A DNA stretch of 64,000 bases, taken from NCBI RefSeq assembly GCF_014773435.2, contig NZ_JACXAG020000001.1, forward strand, positions 310,001-374,000. Reading direction: 5' to 3'. Made by a program: the position numbers and the translations under genes. Shown one piece after another: positions 45,022 to 53,897 of this stretch. The notes beneath the pieces were generated by a model. The model made no database searches. It was given only the letters and a program-made list of their open reading frames with translations, and had not been told where the DNA came from. The DNA is from Polycladospora coralii. Its GTDB lineage: Bacteria; Bacillota; Bacilli; Thermoactinomycetales; Thermoactinomycetaceae. Numbering within the stretch: the stretch's first letter is position 1; every line of letters begins with the position of its first letter.

Positions 45022-45702
45022 TTATCTGTGGAGATGTCCATTTTCCTTCCAATCTTTCTCTGGTCTAATCCTACTTAAATAACTCATTCGCTCTACCATA
45101 ATTTGCTTTTTCTCTAAGAATGCAAACCGCATGCCAATATCTTTATCATTCCATTGATCTGGTGGACGTGAAATGGTATCCGCAATCCGGAGTTGTGTAG
45201 GACGTAGTAAGGATGCCGCGATTATAGATGAAACATCGCCATTTGAGCCTGCATGTGCTAAACCACGTAAAGCCCCCATCACATAGATACTACCGGTAGA
45301 ATGAATGGCACCACCTGGGTTTATATCTCCCATAAAAAGCAAATCCCCTTGATGGGTCAAAACTTGACCAGAACGCACGGTGCCAGATCTCACTTGTAAA
45401 GAAGGAGTCAGCTCAAGTAAATATGGCATATCCTCAGATTCAAAAGCATGTATGACCAAGTTTTCATGAGATGTGAAAATGGTGCGAATTTCATTCTCTT
45501 CAACTGCGGTAATTCGTCTCTTTCCTAACTTGATGATTACGTTCATAAGTGGCCCATCCCACATATGGGCATGACTTTGATTCGTCAGCTTGTCCGACAA
45601 TTCCACCATAACTTCATCAAATGGGCGTGTATCATCAAGAAAAAAAAGAAGACCTTCCTTCGTTCCTTTAATGGTTACGCCCGCTTTCAGCAATTTTTCC
45701 AT
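45022..45702 (-). CDS. minC: Septum site-determining protein MinC
   Basis: Inhibitor of FtsZ ring assembly, 226 aa. The N-terminal domain (about 1-100) is variable; the C-terminal beta-helix domain (about 105-215) carries RSGQVLTHQGDLLFMGDINPGG and SIYVMGALRGLAHAG, the typical MinC signatures that bind MinD. Upstream there is radC at 66 nt; the mreBCD genes that usually stand in between in Bacillus are missing. Confidence 0.94.
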   Translation of the reverse strand: MEKLLKAGVTIKGTKEGLLFFLDDTRPFDEVMVELSDKLTNQSHAHMWDGPLMNVIIKLGKRRITAVEENEIRTIFTSHENLVIHAFESEDMPYLLELTPSLQVRSGTVRSGQVLTHQGDLLFMGDINPGGAIHSTGSIYVMGALRGLAHAGSNGDVSSIIAASLLRPTQLRIADTISRPPDQWNDKDIGMRFAFLEKKQIMVERMSYLSRIRPEKDWKENGHLHR

Positions 45703-45768
45703 ACTCCCGTCACCCCGACTTATCTTAAGTATTTCGCTTCTATCCTGTAATTTCCTTCTCCCAAACTT

Positions 45769-46467
45769 TCATTTAGAGTCAAAGATAATACCTTTTTCTT
45801 TCATACTATAAAACACTTGGTCACCAATGATAATATGATCGATCACTTCAATGCCCATTACTTGGCCAGCTAAAACCAGACGCTCTGTCACTTTTAAATC
45901 TTCTCTACTGGGAGTTGGATCACCGCTAGGATGATTATGGACACAGATGAGCGCAGCACTACTGGTGCGTATCGCTTCATGAAATATTTCACGAGGATGA
46001 ACGACAGAAGCATTAAGTGTGCCTTTAAATATACATTTATTTTTGATGACCTTATATTTCGTATTGAGGAATAGACAGATAAAATGCTCCTGTTGTTCAA
46101 ATCGTAATTCTTCCATAACGAGTAAGGCCGCATCTTCCGGAGATCGAATCGTATCTCGTTCGAGCGGAAGGGCTCTGGAAATCCGTCGACCAAGCTCCAC
46201 ACCTGATGTAAGCTGAATCGCCTTAGCTGGTCCAATGCCATTAATTTGAATTAACTCTTCCCATGTCGTATGAACGAGTTGTTGTAATCCACCAACTTCA
46301 CTTAATACACGTTGAGCAAGTGCTAACACCGATTCACCTGAACGACCCGTTCGTAATAATAAGGCAATTAATTCTGCATTGGTTACTTGATCAGGACCAT
46401 ATTTGATAAAGCGTTCCCTCGGTCTTTCTTCTGAGGGGATATCTTTTAATAATAGGTACTTAGACAT
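45769..46467 (-). CDS. radC: RadC/YsxA JAB-domain protein
   Basis: A 232 aa protein of the RadC family. An N-terminal helix-hairpin-helix (about 65-85, IQINGIGPAKAIQL) precedes a JAB/MPN domain with the JAMM zinc motif VHNHPSGDPTPSRED (about 176-190). Despite its name, a role in DNA repair is doubtful. It follows maf by 65 nt, as in B. subtilis. Confidence 0.94.
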   Translation of the reverse strand: MSKYLLLKDIPSEERPRERFIKYGPDQVTNAELIALLLRTGRSGESVLALAQRVLSEVGGLQQLVHTTWEELIQINGIGPAKAIQLTSGVELGRRISRALPLERDTIRSPEDAALLVMEELRFEQQEHFICLFLNTKYKVIKNKCIFKGTLNASVVHPREIFHEAIRTSSAALICVHNHPSGDPTPSREDLKVTERLVLAGQVMGIEVIDHIIIGDQVFYSMKEKGIIFDSK

Positions 46468-46532
46468 TGGACAGCCTCCTCAGCTCATCCACTCGGTCTC
46501 TGCTGTTTATGCTCAATGGGTGTAACTGCTTC

Positions 46533-47144
46533 TCAAACACCTTGTGAACGAATTTTTGTTCCCACTTGTATGCCCCAATTCTTAAACATCTCATCGATCA
46601 GAGACACGGATAAGCCCATGACATTAAAAAAGCAACCTTCGATTTGATCGACCAGGATACTACCGATCCCTTGAATGCCATATGCACCAGCTTTATCCAT
46701 AGGATCACCAGTTCCTACATACCACTCCATACGATCACGATCAAGCGGTTTCATCCAAACGCGGGTACAGCGAGCACGCTCCTGTGTCCGATATATGTTT
46801 CCTGCTCGCACTTCTACTAGCGCGATACCTGTAAAAACTTCATGTACTCTTCCTTGCAAGCTTTGTAGCATCTCAACAGCTTCTTTTGTATCAGACGGCT
46901 TTCCTAAAATCTGACCTTCTAATACCACCACCGTATCTGCACCGATAACGATTGCGTCATCACATGAGTTTGCTACTGCAGTGGCTTTTTGCAAAGCCAG
47001 CTTCATTACGTTGTCTTGGGGGGAGGCATGAGCATCAATATGCTCATCAATTTCACTGGTTTGGACACGAAACATAAGTCCGATATTGTTTAATAATTCT
47101 TTTCTACGTGGCGAACCTGATGCTAAAACCATTTCTAGATTCAC
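46533..47144 (-). CDS. maf: Maf-like nucleotide pyrophosphatase
   Basis: House-cleaning pyrophosphatase for dTTP/UTP-type or modified nucleotides, linked to septum control in B. subtilis. The 203 aa protein opens with LASGSPRRKELL and contains GADTVVVLEGQILGKP and the acidic KAGAYGIQG region, all family signatures. It lies between the SpoIIB-like gene and radC, the same order as in B. subtilis. A terminator upstream (47310-47336) suggests that maf-radC-minCD start a new transcript. Confidence 0.95.
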   Translation of the reverse strand: MNLEMVLASGSPRRKELLNNIGLMFRVQTSEIDEHIDAHASPQDNVMKLALQKATAVANSCDDAIVIGADTVVVLEGQILGKPSDTKEAVEMLQSLQGRVHEVFTGIALVEVRAGNIYRTQERARCTRVWMKPLDRDRMEWYVGTGDPMDKAGAYGIQGIGSILVDQIEGCFFNVMGLSVSLIDEMFKNWGIQVGTKIRSQGV

Positions 47145-47299
47145 ATTTATTCCCTCTTTCTTCTATTTTATCGCAAAAAATAGTATCCGTACATATGTAC
47201 GCCTTTCATTTTTTGAAGAAGCGATACAATCCTAAATCATTCAACTGATACTACAAATAACATTGTATGGTTTTTTCACATCGACTCGCAATCGAATGA

Positions 47300-47336
47300 T
47301 ACAAAAAAAGAGAGAACAAGTGAATAAAGTCCTCTC
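47300..47336 (-). terminator. Terminator after the SpoIIB-like gene
   Basis: GAGAGAAC (47310-47317) pairs with GTCCTCTC (47329-47336), using one G-U pair, and TTTTTTTG follows on the minus strand. It lies 12 nt past the stop codon. Confidence 0.75.
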
Positions 47337-47348
47337 CAACATCTGATT

Positions 47349-48341
47349 TTAATTGTGTATTTGGTTGATCAAGCTTTCATAAGAAAGTGCATAGTAGATT
47401 AAACTTTCCTGTAACTTGGCTGTCATTTCCGCCGAAGGTTTTTTTTGTGCTTCCTTCACATCTAGCATGACTTGATCAAATGCACGAATCATTTCTTCCA
47501 ATAACGGCTTCATATTGCTAGAAATATTGGGCTTCATTTGATTCATGGTTGTCAAAAAGGATTGATGCATCTTATTCCATTCTCCGTCATGGGTAAACGT
47601 TTCACGTTGATTTGTTCCTGGCTTAAAAAAAGATGTAGAAGCTGTACTCAACTGATGAAACAGCTCTAGCCCATTTTTGATTCCCTCGGTATTTAATTCC
47701 GTGTCTATATGGGGCACCTCCATCTGTTTTGAAGGCGTGTTTAATGTTTTCATATATACTTGGATACCTTTTGCTTGATACGAGTTGGATAATAGAAGTG
47801 CTTGCTCCCGATCAGGCGCAATACCTAAGTAAATGCGATAAGGGGCCTGCTTGGACATAACCGCTTGTACCCCTTTTTGCTTATAAATTTGTAGCATTTT
47901 TTCTGCACCCTCTTTTTCAGAAAAGCTCCCTGCTTGTAAAAGCACAGCATTTAGAGAAGGCCATACAATATTTTTTGAAGCAATTTGTTTTGTCGTGGTT
48001 TGAGGTAAGTGCGTATCTATCGTAACAGATGATCCCGTTCGATCAGAAAAAAAAAGTTTCAGAACGGAGAAGCCCATGATGGTACCGATTAGTAAGGCTC
48101 CTATAATCGATAGCATAAGTTGTTTAAAAGCGGTCTTACGACTAGCTTGATTTTTCTTCTGATGAAAAGGATTACTCTCAGCTCCCCATTCAATCCGATT
48201 AGGAGAATCATGCGACGGACGTTTTTCTTTGGAAATGGCTTTCTTACTTGCAGCAAGTTTCGGCTTCTTTTCTTGGCTATTCCCATTATGACTCTCTTTT
48301 AACTGATTCTTTGTTTTCATTACAATTTTAATATCTGCCAT
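47349..48341 (-). CDS. SPOR-domain sporulation protein, SpoIIB-like
   Basis: Probable septal protein that acts early in engulfment. The 330 aa protein (ATG at 48339-48341, after AAAGGA) has a basic cytoplasmic N-terminus (1-75), one transmembrane helix (about 80-100) and an extracytoplasmic SPOR domain (about 130-205, LLQAGSFSEKEGAEKM) that binds denuded peptidoglycan. The C-terminal 120 residues are helical. B. subtilis spoIIB lies next to comC and maf in the same way. I call it SpoIIB-like because sequence conservation is low outside the SPOR domain. Confidence 0.78.
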   Translation of the reverse strand: MADIKIVMKTKNQLKESHNGNSQEKKPKLAASKKAISKEKRPSHDSPNRIEWGAESNPFHQKKNQASRKTAFKQLMLSIIGALLIGTIMGFSVLKLFFSDRTGSSVTIDTHLPQTTTKQIASKNIVWPSLNAVLLQAGSFSEKEGAEKMLQIYKQKGVQAVMSKQAPYRIYLGIAPDREQALLLSNSYQAKGIQVYMKTLNTPSKQMEVPHIDTELNTEGIKNGLELFHQLSTASTSFFKPGTNQRETFTHDGEWNKMHQSFLTTMNQMKPNISSNMKPLLEEMIRAFDQVMLDVKEAQKKPSAEMTAKLQESLIYYALSYESLINQIHN

Positions 48342-48428
48342 TACAACCACGTCCTTTAGCATTCTTATAATATATGGATATGTCGATGCAGATTAGATAG
48401 AACACGGAATTACTAGAATCTTTTCGTA

Positions 48429-48475
48429 AAAAAGTAATCTCCAAGCTAGATTTACTAGCTTGGAGATTACTTTTT
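48429..48475. terminator. Strong bidirectional-type terminator after pilO
   Basis: A perfect 21 bp stem (48429-48449 with 48455-48475) and 5 nt loop with A and T runs. It ends the pilDMNO operon, separating it from the SpoIIB-like gene. Confidence 0.9.
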
Positions 48476-48484
48476 AAGTGTTCA

Positions 48485-49411
48485 TTATGACGCTGGTGTT
48501 GTCGGAGTACCGACATTCTCTTCATCATCAGGGTCATCATTGGCTTCAGGCGTATCTGATTCAGATTGTGACTTTTCTTCTTCTTTTTCTTTCGTGTTCT
48601 CTTGATTCAAATCATCCTTCAAATCATCCACTGCCTCTTTCTGATCTTCTTTTTCTTTACTTGGCGGTATGATTTGAATGGATTCATCTGATGTAGGAAT
48701 GGATGGTATATCACCTGGAGAAGATATCTTCAATTTGGGATTTAAGTAAGAATAAAACCCAATACGAACACGTGTATTTCCGTCTCCACCTTGGATATCT
48801 GTCACTTGATGCTCCCATTCAACGATCACAAAAGTAGATGCAGATTCTCGAATTTGATCAAAAAAAGATTTTAATTCCGCAGTATCAGCTACAAAGTAAA
48901 GATCTGCCCATACCAGCTTTAAATAGGGAGAAGATAATTGCGGCTGCGTATACTTTGCAGAAGTCGGTTTCTCTTGTATTCGACTCAAGACTTTTGTTGC
49001 GCCTATTTCTTCCTTGTTTTCGTTTTCTTTTTGTGGGTCTAACTGTTGCGACATCTGATCCAGCTCGTCCAATTTATTTGCAAAATACGCAGATTTCCAA
49101 CTAATTCCTGCTGAAGTTGCTCGTTCTTCTATCTGCTTTAAAGCATTTGCCATATTTAATTGATCCGGCAACTTCAATTGTAGTTGCTCCAATTCGTCCT
49201 CTGTAGGTCTTACTTTTTCACTAAATTTGCCTCCATGATAATCTTGGAGCAATTGATCAGTTCCCCTTTTTTCTTTTCGTAATAGGGCCAACTTTTCATT
49301 GTTTTGATAAAGTAAGTAGCCAGGACCACATCCGATAGCGATCAATCCCAGTAAAAGGATAATCATGAGGAATTTGTTTGTTTTATACCAGAGTGGAGAT
49401 TTAAGCTTCAA
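48485..49411 (-). CDS. pilO: PilO-like type IV pilus assembly protein
   Basis: A 308 aa inner membrane protein: a transmembrane helix (about 14-32), a coiled-coil stretch (about 35-85) and a ferredoxin-like domain (about 85-235) as in PilO. The last 70 residues form an acidic tail rich in Glu, Asp and Lys, which is not typical of PilO. The start overlaps the pilN stop by 4 nt. In complete systems PilO pairs with PilN to link the cytoplasmic PilM to the outer part of the machine. Assignment rests on position and topology. Confidence 0.75.
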   Translation of the reverse strand: MKLKSPLWYKTNKFLMIILLLGLIAIGCGPGYLLYQNNEKLALLRKEKRGTDQLLQDYHGGKFSEKVRPTEDELEQLQLKLPDQLNMANALKQIEERATSAGISWKSAYFANKLDELDQMSQQLDPQKENENKEEIGATKVLSRIQEKPTSAKYTQPQLSSPYLKLVWADLYFVADTAELKSFFDQIRESASTFVIVEWEHQVTDIQGGDGNTRVRIGFYSYLNPKLKISSPGDIPSIPTSDESIQIIPPSKEKEDQKEAVDDLKDDLNQENTKEKEEEKSQSESDTPEANDDPDDEENVGTPTTPAS

Positions 49412-49968
49412 CTCCCCGCCTCCTTAAACACGAAATGAAACTGTACAACTTTAGCTGTATCAGGCGTAATTTTTAATTCTTGTAGCTGAGATGCTTCCAC
49501 GATATTGTCGATCGTAAACCCTTTGATTCGTTTATTGTTCTTCATATTATTTTCAAAAGATTGAATCCCTGCTATTGAATGAAAGGCAGCGACACCATAA
49601 AATTGATCACCTTGTACATCAATTTCAAACAATCGGCTTTCGGGTGTTGATGCGGACTCAATCGTGGATAGTGCAATATCCCATTCCGCATTTTGTGAAC
49701 GCATGCGTTCAGCTGTCGCTTGATAATCTAAAACCGCTTGGTTTGTTTTTTTAGATGCCATATATTCATTTTCTAGAGGTTTTGCCTGATCTCTTTCTGA
49801 TTTTAATGCATTAAGTTGCTGATTGATGCTTTTCATTTCTTTGAGTTGTTGATAATATAAGTAGCCGCATGCTAACAAAAGCAGACTAAAAAGCAGAATG
49901 ATCAGCCCGATCCACCATGAATAGTAGCGGCGAACAGGTGATATTGGAGGCATCAGATTAATTTTCAT
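49408..49968 (-). CDS. pilN: PilN-like type IV pilus assembly protein
   Basis: A 186 aa protein that begins MKINLMPP, the short N-terminal motif by which PilN binds PilM. One transmembrane helix follows (about 17-40), then a coiled coil (45-90) and a small alpha/beta domain. The start overlaps the pilM stop as ATGA and the stop overlaps pilO by 4 nt, so all three are translationally coupled. Partner in the PilM-PilN-PilO complex. Confidence 0.85.
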   Translation of the reverse strand: MKINLMPPISPVRRYYSWWIGLIILLFSLLLLACGYLYYQQLKEMKSINQQLNALKSERDQAKPLENEYMASKKTNQAVLDYQATAERMRSQNAEWDIALSTIESASTPESRLFEIDVQGDQFYGVAAFHSIAGIQSFENNMKNNKRIKGFTIDNIVEASQLQELKITPDTAKVVQFHFVFKEAGS

Positions 49969-50963
49969 TTATCTGATCGCTCCTTTAGCAACAGACCAAT
50001 AGGTACAGAAAAAGCATTTCCTAGCCATTGAGAAGCTTGCTCTTTCACTGTTTGTGATAATACAGATCGATTTGCAGGTCCTATCACCATTTCTTTCCCA
50101 CCTACTTGTGTTTCTAGATAGGATTGCATCTGTTTTAAATCAATTGCATCTCCCGTGAGCACCCATTGTGTAGGTTCCCATTGCAAAATTTTTTGCCAAA
50201 TCGAAAGAATTGGGCCCATTTCTTCAAGCAATTGTTTCCCATATGCTTCTATTTCACTTTCATCTTTCATGATGGGTTCTAATGGATCACGGGGAGGCTG
50301 ATCGAAATGATGGCGAAATGAGGGAGCTTCTAATGCTACAAATGAAACATCTTGTAGTTCTCCATCCTTGAAACAAGAAAGCTCTACGCCATTTAAAGCC
50401 ACATGAATCGAGAGATAATGATTGGAGAGATCCTTGGTTTGATGCATAAGCCAGCGGTGCAAACCGAGTGCTGAAACCTCAAGCGAAATGGGTTCTAAGC
50501 CGCATTTCTCTATAATACGCACTAATTTGTTCACATACTCTTTCGCAGCGATGACTAACATAATCTCATCCAATTCTTCTAAATCTAATCGCTTGATCAC
50601 ATACCAATCAAACGTAACATTCCGTACAGGTAACCCGAGCGTGGGAATCAAATTTTCTTGTATCCACTCTTTTCGCTTTCTTTTTTTCATAATCGGAATT
50701 TGATGTTTTTGAATATAGACATGGCGACTATGAATGGCTACATGTACTTTCTTCGAAGCAAACTTATGACCTGCAAGTGCCTCACGGATCGTCTCGATTA
50801 AGCCTGCTTCTTCGATAAATATGCCATCCTCACTCCATATGGATGGAAAAGGATGTGCAACCACTTTTTGTACTTCCAAGCTTTTGTGTCTTTGTTTTAC
50901 TTGAACTAATTTTAAGAGTGTATCATTTAATTCAAGTCCTAATCGTTTCCGCCAGAACGGCAT
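49965..50963 (-). CDS. pilM: PilM-like actin-fold type IV pilus assembly protein
   Basis: A 332 aa cytoplasmic ATPase-fold protein of the PilM/FtsA group, with the phosphate-binding beginning LGLELNDTLLKLVQVK and a Ser/His-rich VHVAIHSRHVYIQ stretch. Start is ATG at 50961-50963 after GGGAGG; longer reading would overlap pilD. It precedes pilN. In a working pilus system PilM docks the assembly platform to PilN. No ATPase (PilB/PilT), platform (PilC) or major pilin gene is in this window. Confidence 0.82.
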   Translation of the reverse strand: MPFWRKRLGLELNDTLLKLVQVKQRHKSLEVQKVVAHPFPSIWSEDGIFIEEAGLIETIREALAGHKFASKKVHVAIHSRHVYIQKHQIPIMKKRKRKEWIQENLIPTLGLPVRNVTFDWYVIKRLDLEELDEIMLVIAAKEYVNKLVRIIEKCGLEPISLEVSALGLHRWLMHQTKDLSNHYLSIHVALNGVELSCFKDGELQDVSFVALEAPSFRHHFDQPPRDPLEPIMKDESEIEAYGKQLLEEMGPILSIWQKILQWEPTQWVLTGDAIDLKQMQSYLETQVGGKEMVIGPANRSVLSQTVKEQASQWLGNAFSVPIGLLLKERSDK

Positions 50964-50986
50964 AATAACCGCTCCTCCCTCACACT

Positions 50987-51655
50987 TCAGAAATGAAACC
51001 ATGAAATGTACCTATCCCAAAGTAAATCTTTTTCCAATAATGTTAACCAAATGCCTATACTTAAAAAAGGTGCAAATGCAATCCGCTCCATTTTGGGAAT
51101 CGGATTCTTTAATAGATAACGTACACACCAATAGATAAGCGCCAAACACGAACCCATCCAAAAAGCCAACCATATGCCTTTTAAGCCCAATATCCAAGAT
51201 GCCATTGCGAGCAACTTCGCATCACCAACCCCAAGACCATTCGTTACCCGACAGATGACATAAAGAAGTCCAAACGTAATGGAAAATACTAAGAAGTAAT
51301 CGATGAAATGATGAAAATCATATAGCATGCGATAGCCAGCAAAAAGTACGATTCCCGGATAAGTGATCAGGTTTGGTATTCTCCTAGATCGTAAATCAGT
51401 CCATATCAGAATGAGCGTAAGCCAGATCAGTATAAAGTTCAGCAGAAGAAATAAACCCCACTTTTCCTCACGCACGAGCAAGAAAGCCATGCTACTCCCA
51501 ATCAGAAGTGATATCCATCGCCCAAGCCATTTTTCACCTACTTCTTTCCTATTTTCATCATAACGTTTATCGCATATCCATGTAGCTATAGGAGGTGTAT
51601 AGTATGCACCTATCCCCATTATGGTAACACTAATATAGACCATTAAGCTATCCAT
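50987..51655 (-). CDS. Type IV prepilin peptidase, short form (ComC/PilD-like)
   Basis: An aspartic membrane protease for class III signal peptides, 222 aa from the ATG at 51653-51655. The catalytic aspartates lie in WTDLRSRRIPN (about 85) and GLGVGDAKLL (about 137, the GxGD motif). Seven to eight transmembrane helices are predicted. The N-terminal cytoplasmic loop, which in ComC/PilD carries four cysteines and N-methyltransferase activity, is replaced by a short loop with one Cys. The longer reading frame runs into a repeat fragment at 51694-51740 and is not used. No strong ribosome site is visible at the chosen start. It occupies the place of comC in B. subtilis. Confidence 0.82.
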   Translation of the reverse strand: MDSLMVYISVTIMGIGAYYTPPIATWICDKRYDENRKEVGEKWLGRWISLLIGSSMAFLLVREEKWGLFLLLNFILIWLTLILIWTDLRSRRIPNLITYPGIVLFAGYRMLYDFHHFIDYFLVFSITFGLLYVICRVTNGLGVGDAKLLAMASWILGLKGIWLAFWMGSCLALIYWCVRYLLKNPIPKMERIAFAPFLSIGIWLTLLEKDLLWDRYISWFHF

Positions 51656-51693
51656 AATTTTATCCACATCACTTTTCATCACGCTATCTCTGA

Positions 51694-51740
51694 GGTGTCG
51701 ATTTACATCATTTTTCATATGAAGTGTCGTGTATTTGGAT
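51694..51740 (+). repeat. Terminal fragment of the MITE-like repeat upstream of pilD
   Basis: AGGTGTCGATTT (51695-51706) and AGTGTCGTGTATTT (51725-51738) match the left end of the copy at 2284-2486 in order and spacing (GCATGTTGATTT and AGTGTCGTGTATTT). The remainder of the element is missing. It lies at the 5' end of the pil operon. Confidence 0.5.
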
Positions 51741-51918
51741 GAATAAAACCCATTGAATACCCTCATCATATTCTAAAAATTACATAAAATCTACTTGTTT
51801 TCTTGGATGTTTTGATTTATATGCAAGAAGAAGCATACACCCTGCAAACTAGACAAATACATATAAATAAGATAGCATAATTTTAAATTATATCATTTGT
51901 AAATAGAGGAGTATAATC

Positions 51919-52650
51919 ATGTTACAAGTTGAAAACTTAAGTGGTGGTTATGCACGGAGCCATCCGGTCATTCATAATATTTCTTTCGAAGTACAGCCAT
52001 CCGAGATGGTTGGCTTAATCGGATTAAACGGTGCGGGTAAAAGTACGACGATTAAAAATATACTCGGTCTCCTTCACCCCCACCAAGGAACCGTCCAGAT
52101 TAATGGAAAAACACTGGAACAAGATCCTACAGATTTCCGCTCTAAAATTTCTTATATTCCTGAAATCCCTCAATTCTATGAGGAACTCACATTAGATGAA
52201 CATTTACAGCTAACCACTAAAGCTTACCGCCTTGATCCACAGGTAGCGAAGCAACGTACAGAAGATTTATTAGAAGCTTTCAGGATGAAAAAAGCTAGAA
52301 AATGGTTTCCTGGAACTTTTTCCAAAGGGATGCAGCAAAAAATTATGATCATGTCCGCTTTCTTAGTTCAACCTTCCGTTTTAATTATTGACGAACCATT
52401 TGTAGGTCTTGATCCGCTAGCTATTCAAGCTCTACTCGACTTACTTCAATCGGGTAAAAATCAAGGTATGGCGATTCTAATGTCCACACATATTCTCGAA
52501 ATGGCAGAAAAATATTGTGATCGTTTCTTACTGTTGCATGAAGGACATATTCAATTACATGGCAGCTTAACAGAGATGAGGAAACAAGCAAATCGTCCAC
52601 ATGCGACATTAGAAGATTTATTTATTGAGACAGCAGGAAGTGATACATAA
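51919..52650 (+). CDS. ecsA: ABC transporter ATP-binding protein, EcsA-like
   Basis: A 243 aa ATPase with Walker A GLNGAGKST (about 35-43), the signature FSKGMQQK, and Walker B LIIDEPF. Together with the overlapping next gene it matches the EcsAB transporter of Bacilli, which affects secretion, competence and intramembrane proteolysis by RasP. The start follows AGAGGAG. Its stop overlaps the ecsB start. The naming rests on the partner and overall form rather than on alignment. Confidence 0.85.
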   Translation: MLQVENLSGGYARSHPVIHNISFEVQPSEMVGLIGLNGAGKSTTIKNILGLLHPHQGTVQINGKTLEQDPTDFRSKISYIPEIPQFYEELTLDEHLQLTTKAYRLDPQVAKQRTEDLLEAFRMKKARKWFPGTFSKGMQQKIMIMSAFLVQPSVLIIDEPFVGLDPLAIQALLDLLQSGKNQGMAILMSTHILEMAEKYCDRFLLLHEGHIQLHGSLTEMRKQANRPHATLEDLFIETAGSDT

Positions 52651-53855
52651 TGCATACAGCCCCATTATTTGAAGAACGTAAAGATAAATCTTATTTAAAG
52701 GCGATGCGTATCGTCACAATGGTTGCTCAAGGGGGTGGCACGCCACTCGTCATCGGCGCTTTTTTCATCCTTCTGTATATGGGGTACTCCTCTCTATTAG
52801 AATGGCTACCTACGTCCTTCCCGACATGGATCATCATTGCATGGATCAGTTCATTTTTTCTAACATCAAATCGGCTACGCACTTGGATTAAAACTGCTGA
52901 TTTAACGTACTTATTACCATTAGAATCTGAAATGAAAGGATATTTTCGCGCTAGTATTCGCTATAGTATCATCGTTCACAATCTACATTTACTCCTTTTT
53001 CTTTTTTTGGTCTATCCTTTCGTCCAATTACATATTAGTAACTTTCAAACCTTTCTTCTTATGATCATGTTATTATGCTTATTACAAACGCTAAATGGCT
53101 ACATGGCCTGGTGGGAAGCTCTACTTAAGCCCATTCGATCTACAAAATGGCTACGCACCGTCGTGATGATACGATGGATGATAAATGTCTTCTGCAGTCT
53201 CACGATATTTAAACTCTATTGGATTTGGTTTGGTATAGGTTTTATGGGAATGTTTGCACTCCTTTTATTCCTAAAAAAGCAAGCACCTAGTTACCCTCTT
53301 CCCTGGAGCTTCTTTGCCAAGCAAGAACAGTCTATTTTAGCTAAATATTATCGTATTGCTAATTGGTTCGTAGATATGCCTCAATTACCTGTAGAAATAA
53401 AAGAAAGAAAAATAGGGGTACGTATGCTTGACTTCTTCTTCCCATCGCAACATGCGTTAACCTTTCTCTTTATACGAAATTTCGTCCGTAAAAGTGAGAT
53501 GATAAGTATCATCGGCCGTCTTCTCATTTGGACATCTATTTTAATGATCGGTATTGATTCAATTTGGGCACATCTGGTTCTCATCTTTATTGGGTTATGG
53601 ATGACTTATGAGCAACTTCCTCAGGTTACAGATCAGCGCTTTTATCCGGTATGGTACAGGTTGTATCCGATTGATTCCCGTGACCGAAAAAAATATATTC
53701 GCTGGTTTTACGCCATCCTATTATGGGGACAAACAATGCTATTAGGTATCATTTCCGGTTGGATTTTACACTCGTTTCTCGCCAGTTTTCTCACGATTGC
53801 TTGGGGCATACTGATCACCGTGTTACTTATTTTATTTCGTAAATTGCATCAGTGA
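52650..53855 (+). CDS. ecsB: ABC transporter permease, EcsB-like
   Basis: A 401 aa membrane protein with about eight to ten transmembrane helices in two groups (about 32-175 and 280-398), a layout shared with EcsB. The central part has a cytoplasmic loop (about 205-275). It overlaps the ATPase gene by one base and ends before a terminator shared with sco1. Function in Bacillus EcsB is linked to secretion and RasP activity; here inferred. Confidence 0.8.
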   Translation: MHTAPLFEERKDKSYLKAMRIVTMVAQGGGTPLVIGAFFILLYMGYSSLLEWLPTSFPTWIIIAWISSFFLTSNRLRTWIKTADLTYLLPLESEMKGYFRASIRYSIIVHNLHLLLFLFLVYPFVQLHISNFQTFLLMIMLLCLLQTLNGYMAWWEALLKPIRSTKWLRTVVMIRWMINVFCSLTIFKLYWIWFGIGFMGMFALLLFLKKQAPSYPLPWSFFAKQEQSILAKYYRIANWFVDMPQLPVEIKERKIGVRMLDFFFPSQHALTFLFIRNFVRKSEMISIIGRLLIWTSILMIGIDSIWAHLVLIFIGLWMTYEQLPQVTDQRFYPVWYRLYPIDSRDRKKYIRWFYAILLWGQTMLLGIISGWILHSFLASFLTIAWGILITVLLILFRKLHQ

Positions 53856-53861
53856 GTAAAT

Positions 53862-53892
53862 ACAAAAAGCAGGGGTTCACTCTCACCCCTGC
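53862..53892. terminator. Shared terminator between ecsB and sco1
   Basis: GCAGGGGT (53869-53876) pairs with ACCCCTGC (53885-53892). The A-run at 53864-53868 gives a T-tail on the minus strand for sco1; the plus-strand tail is CTTCTCTATT. Confidence 0.75.
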
Positions 53893-53897
53893 CTTCT

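Noticed and set aside
51656-51769. N-terminal extension of the prepilin peptidase
   Set aside because: The added 38 codons lie partly in the repeat fragment and do not resemble the family N-terminus.
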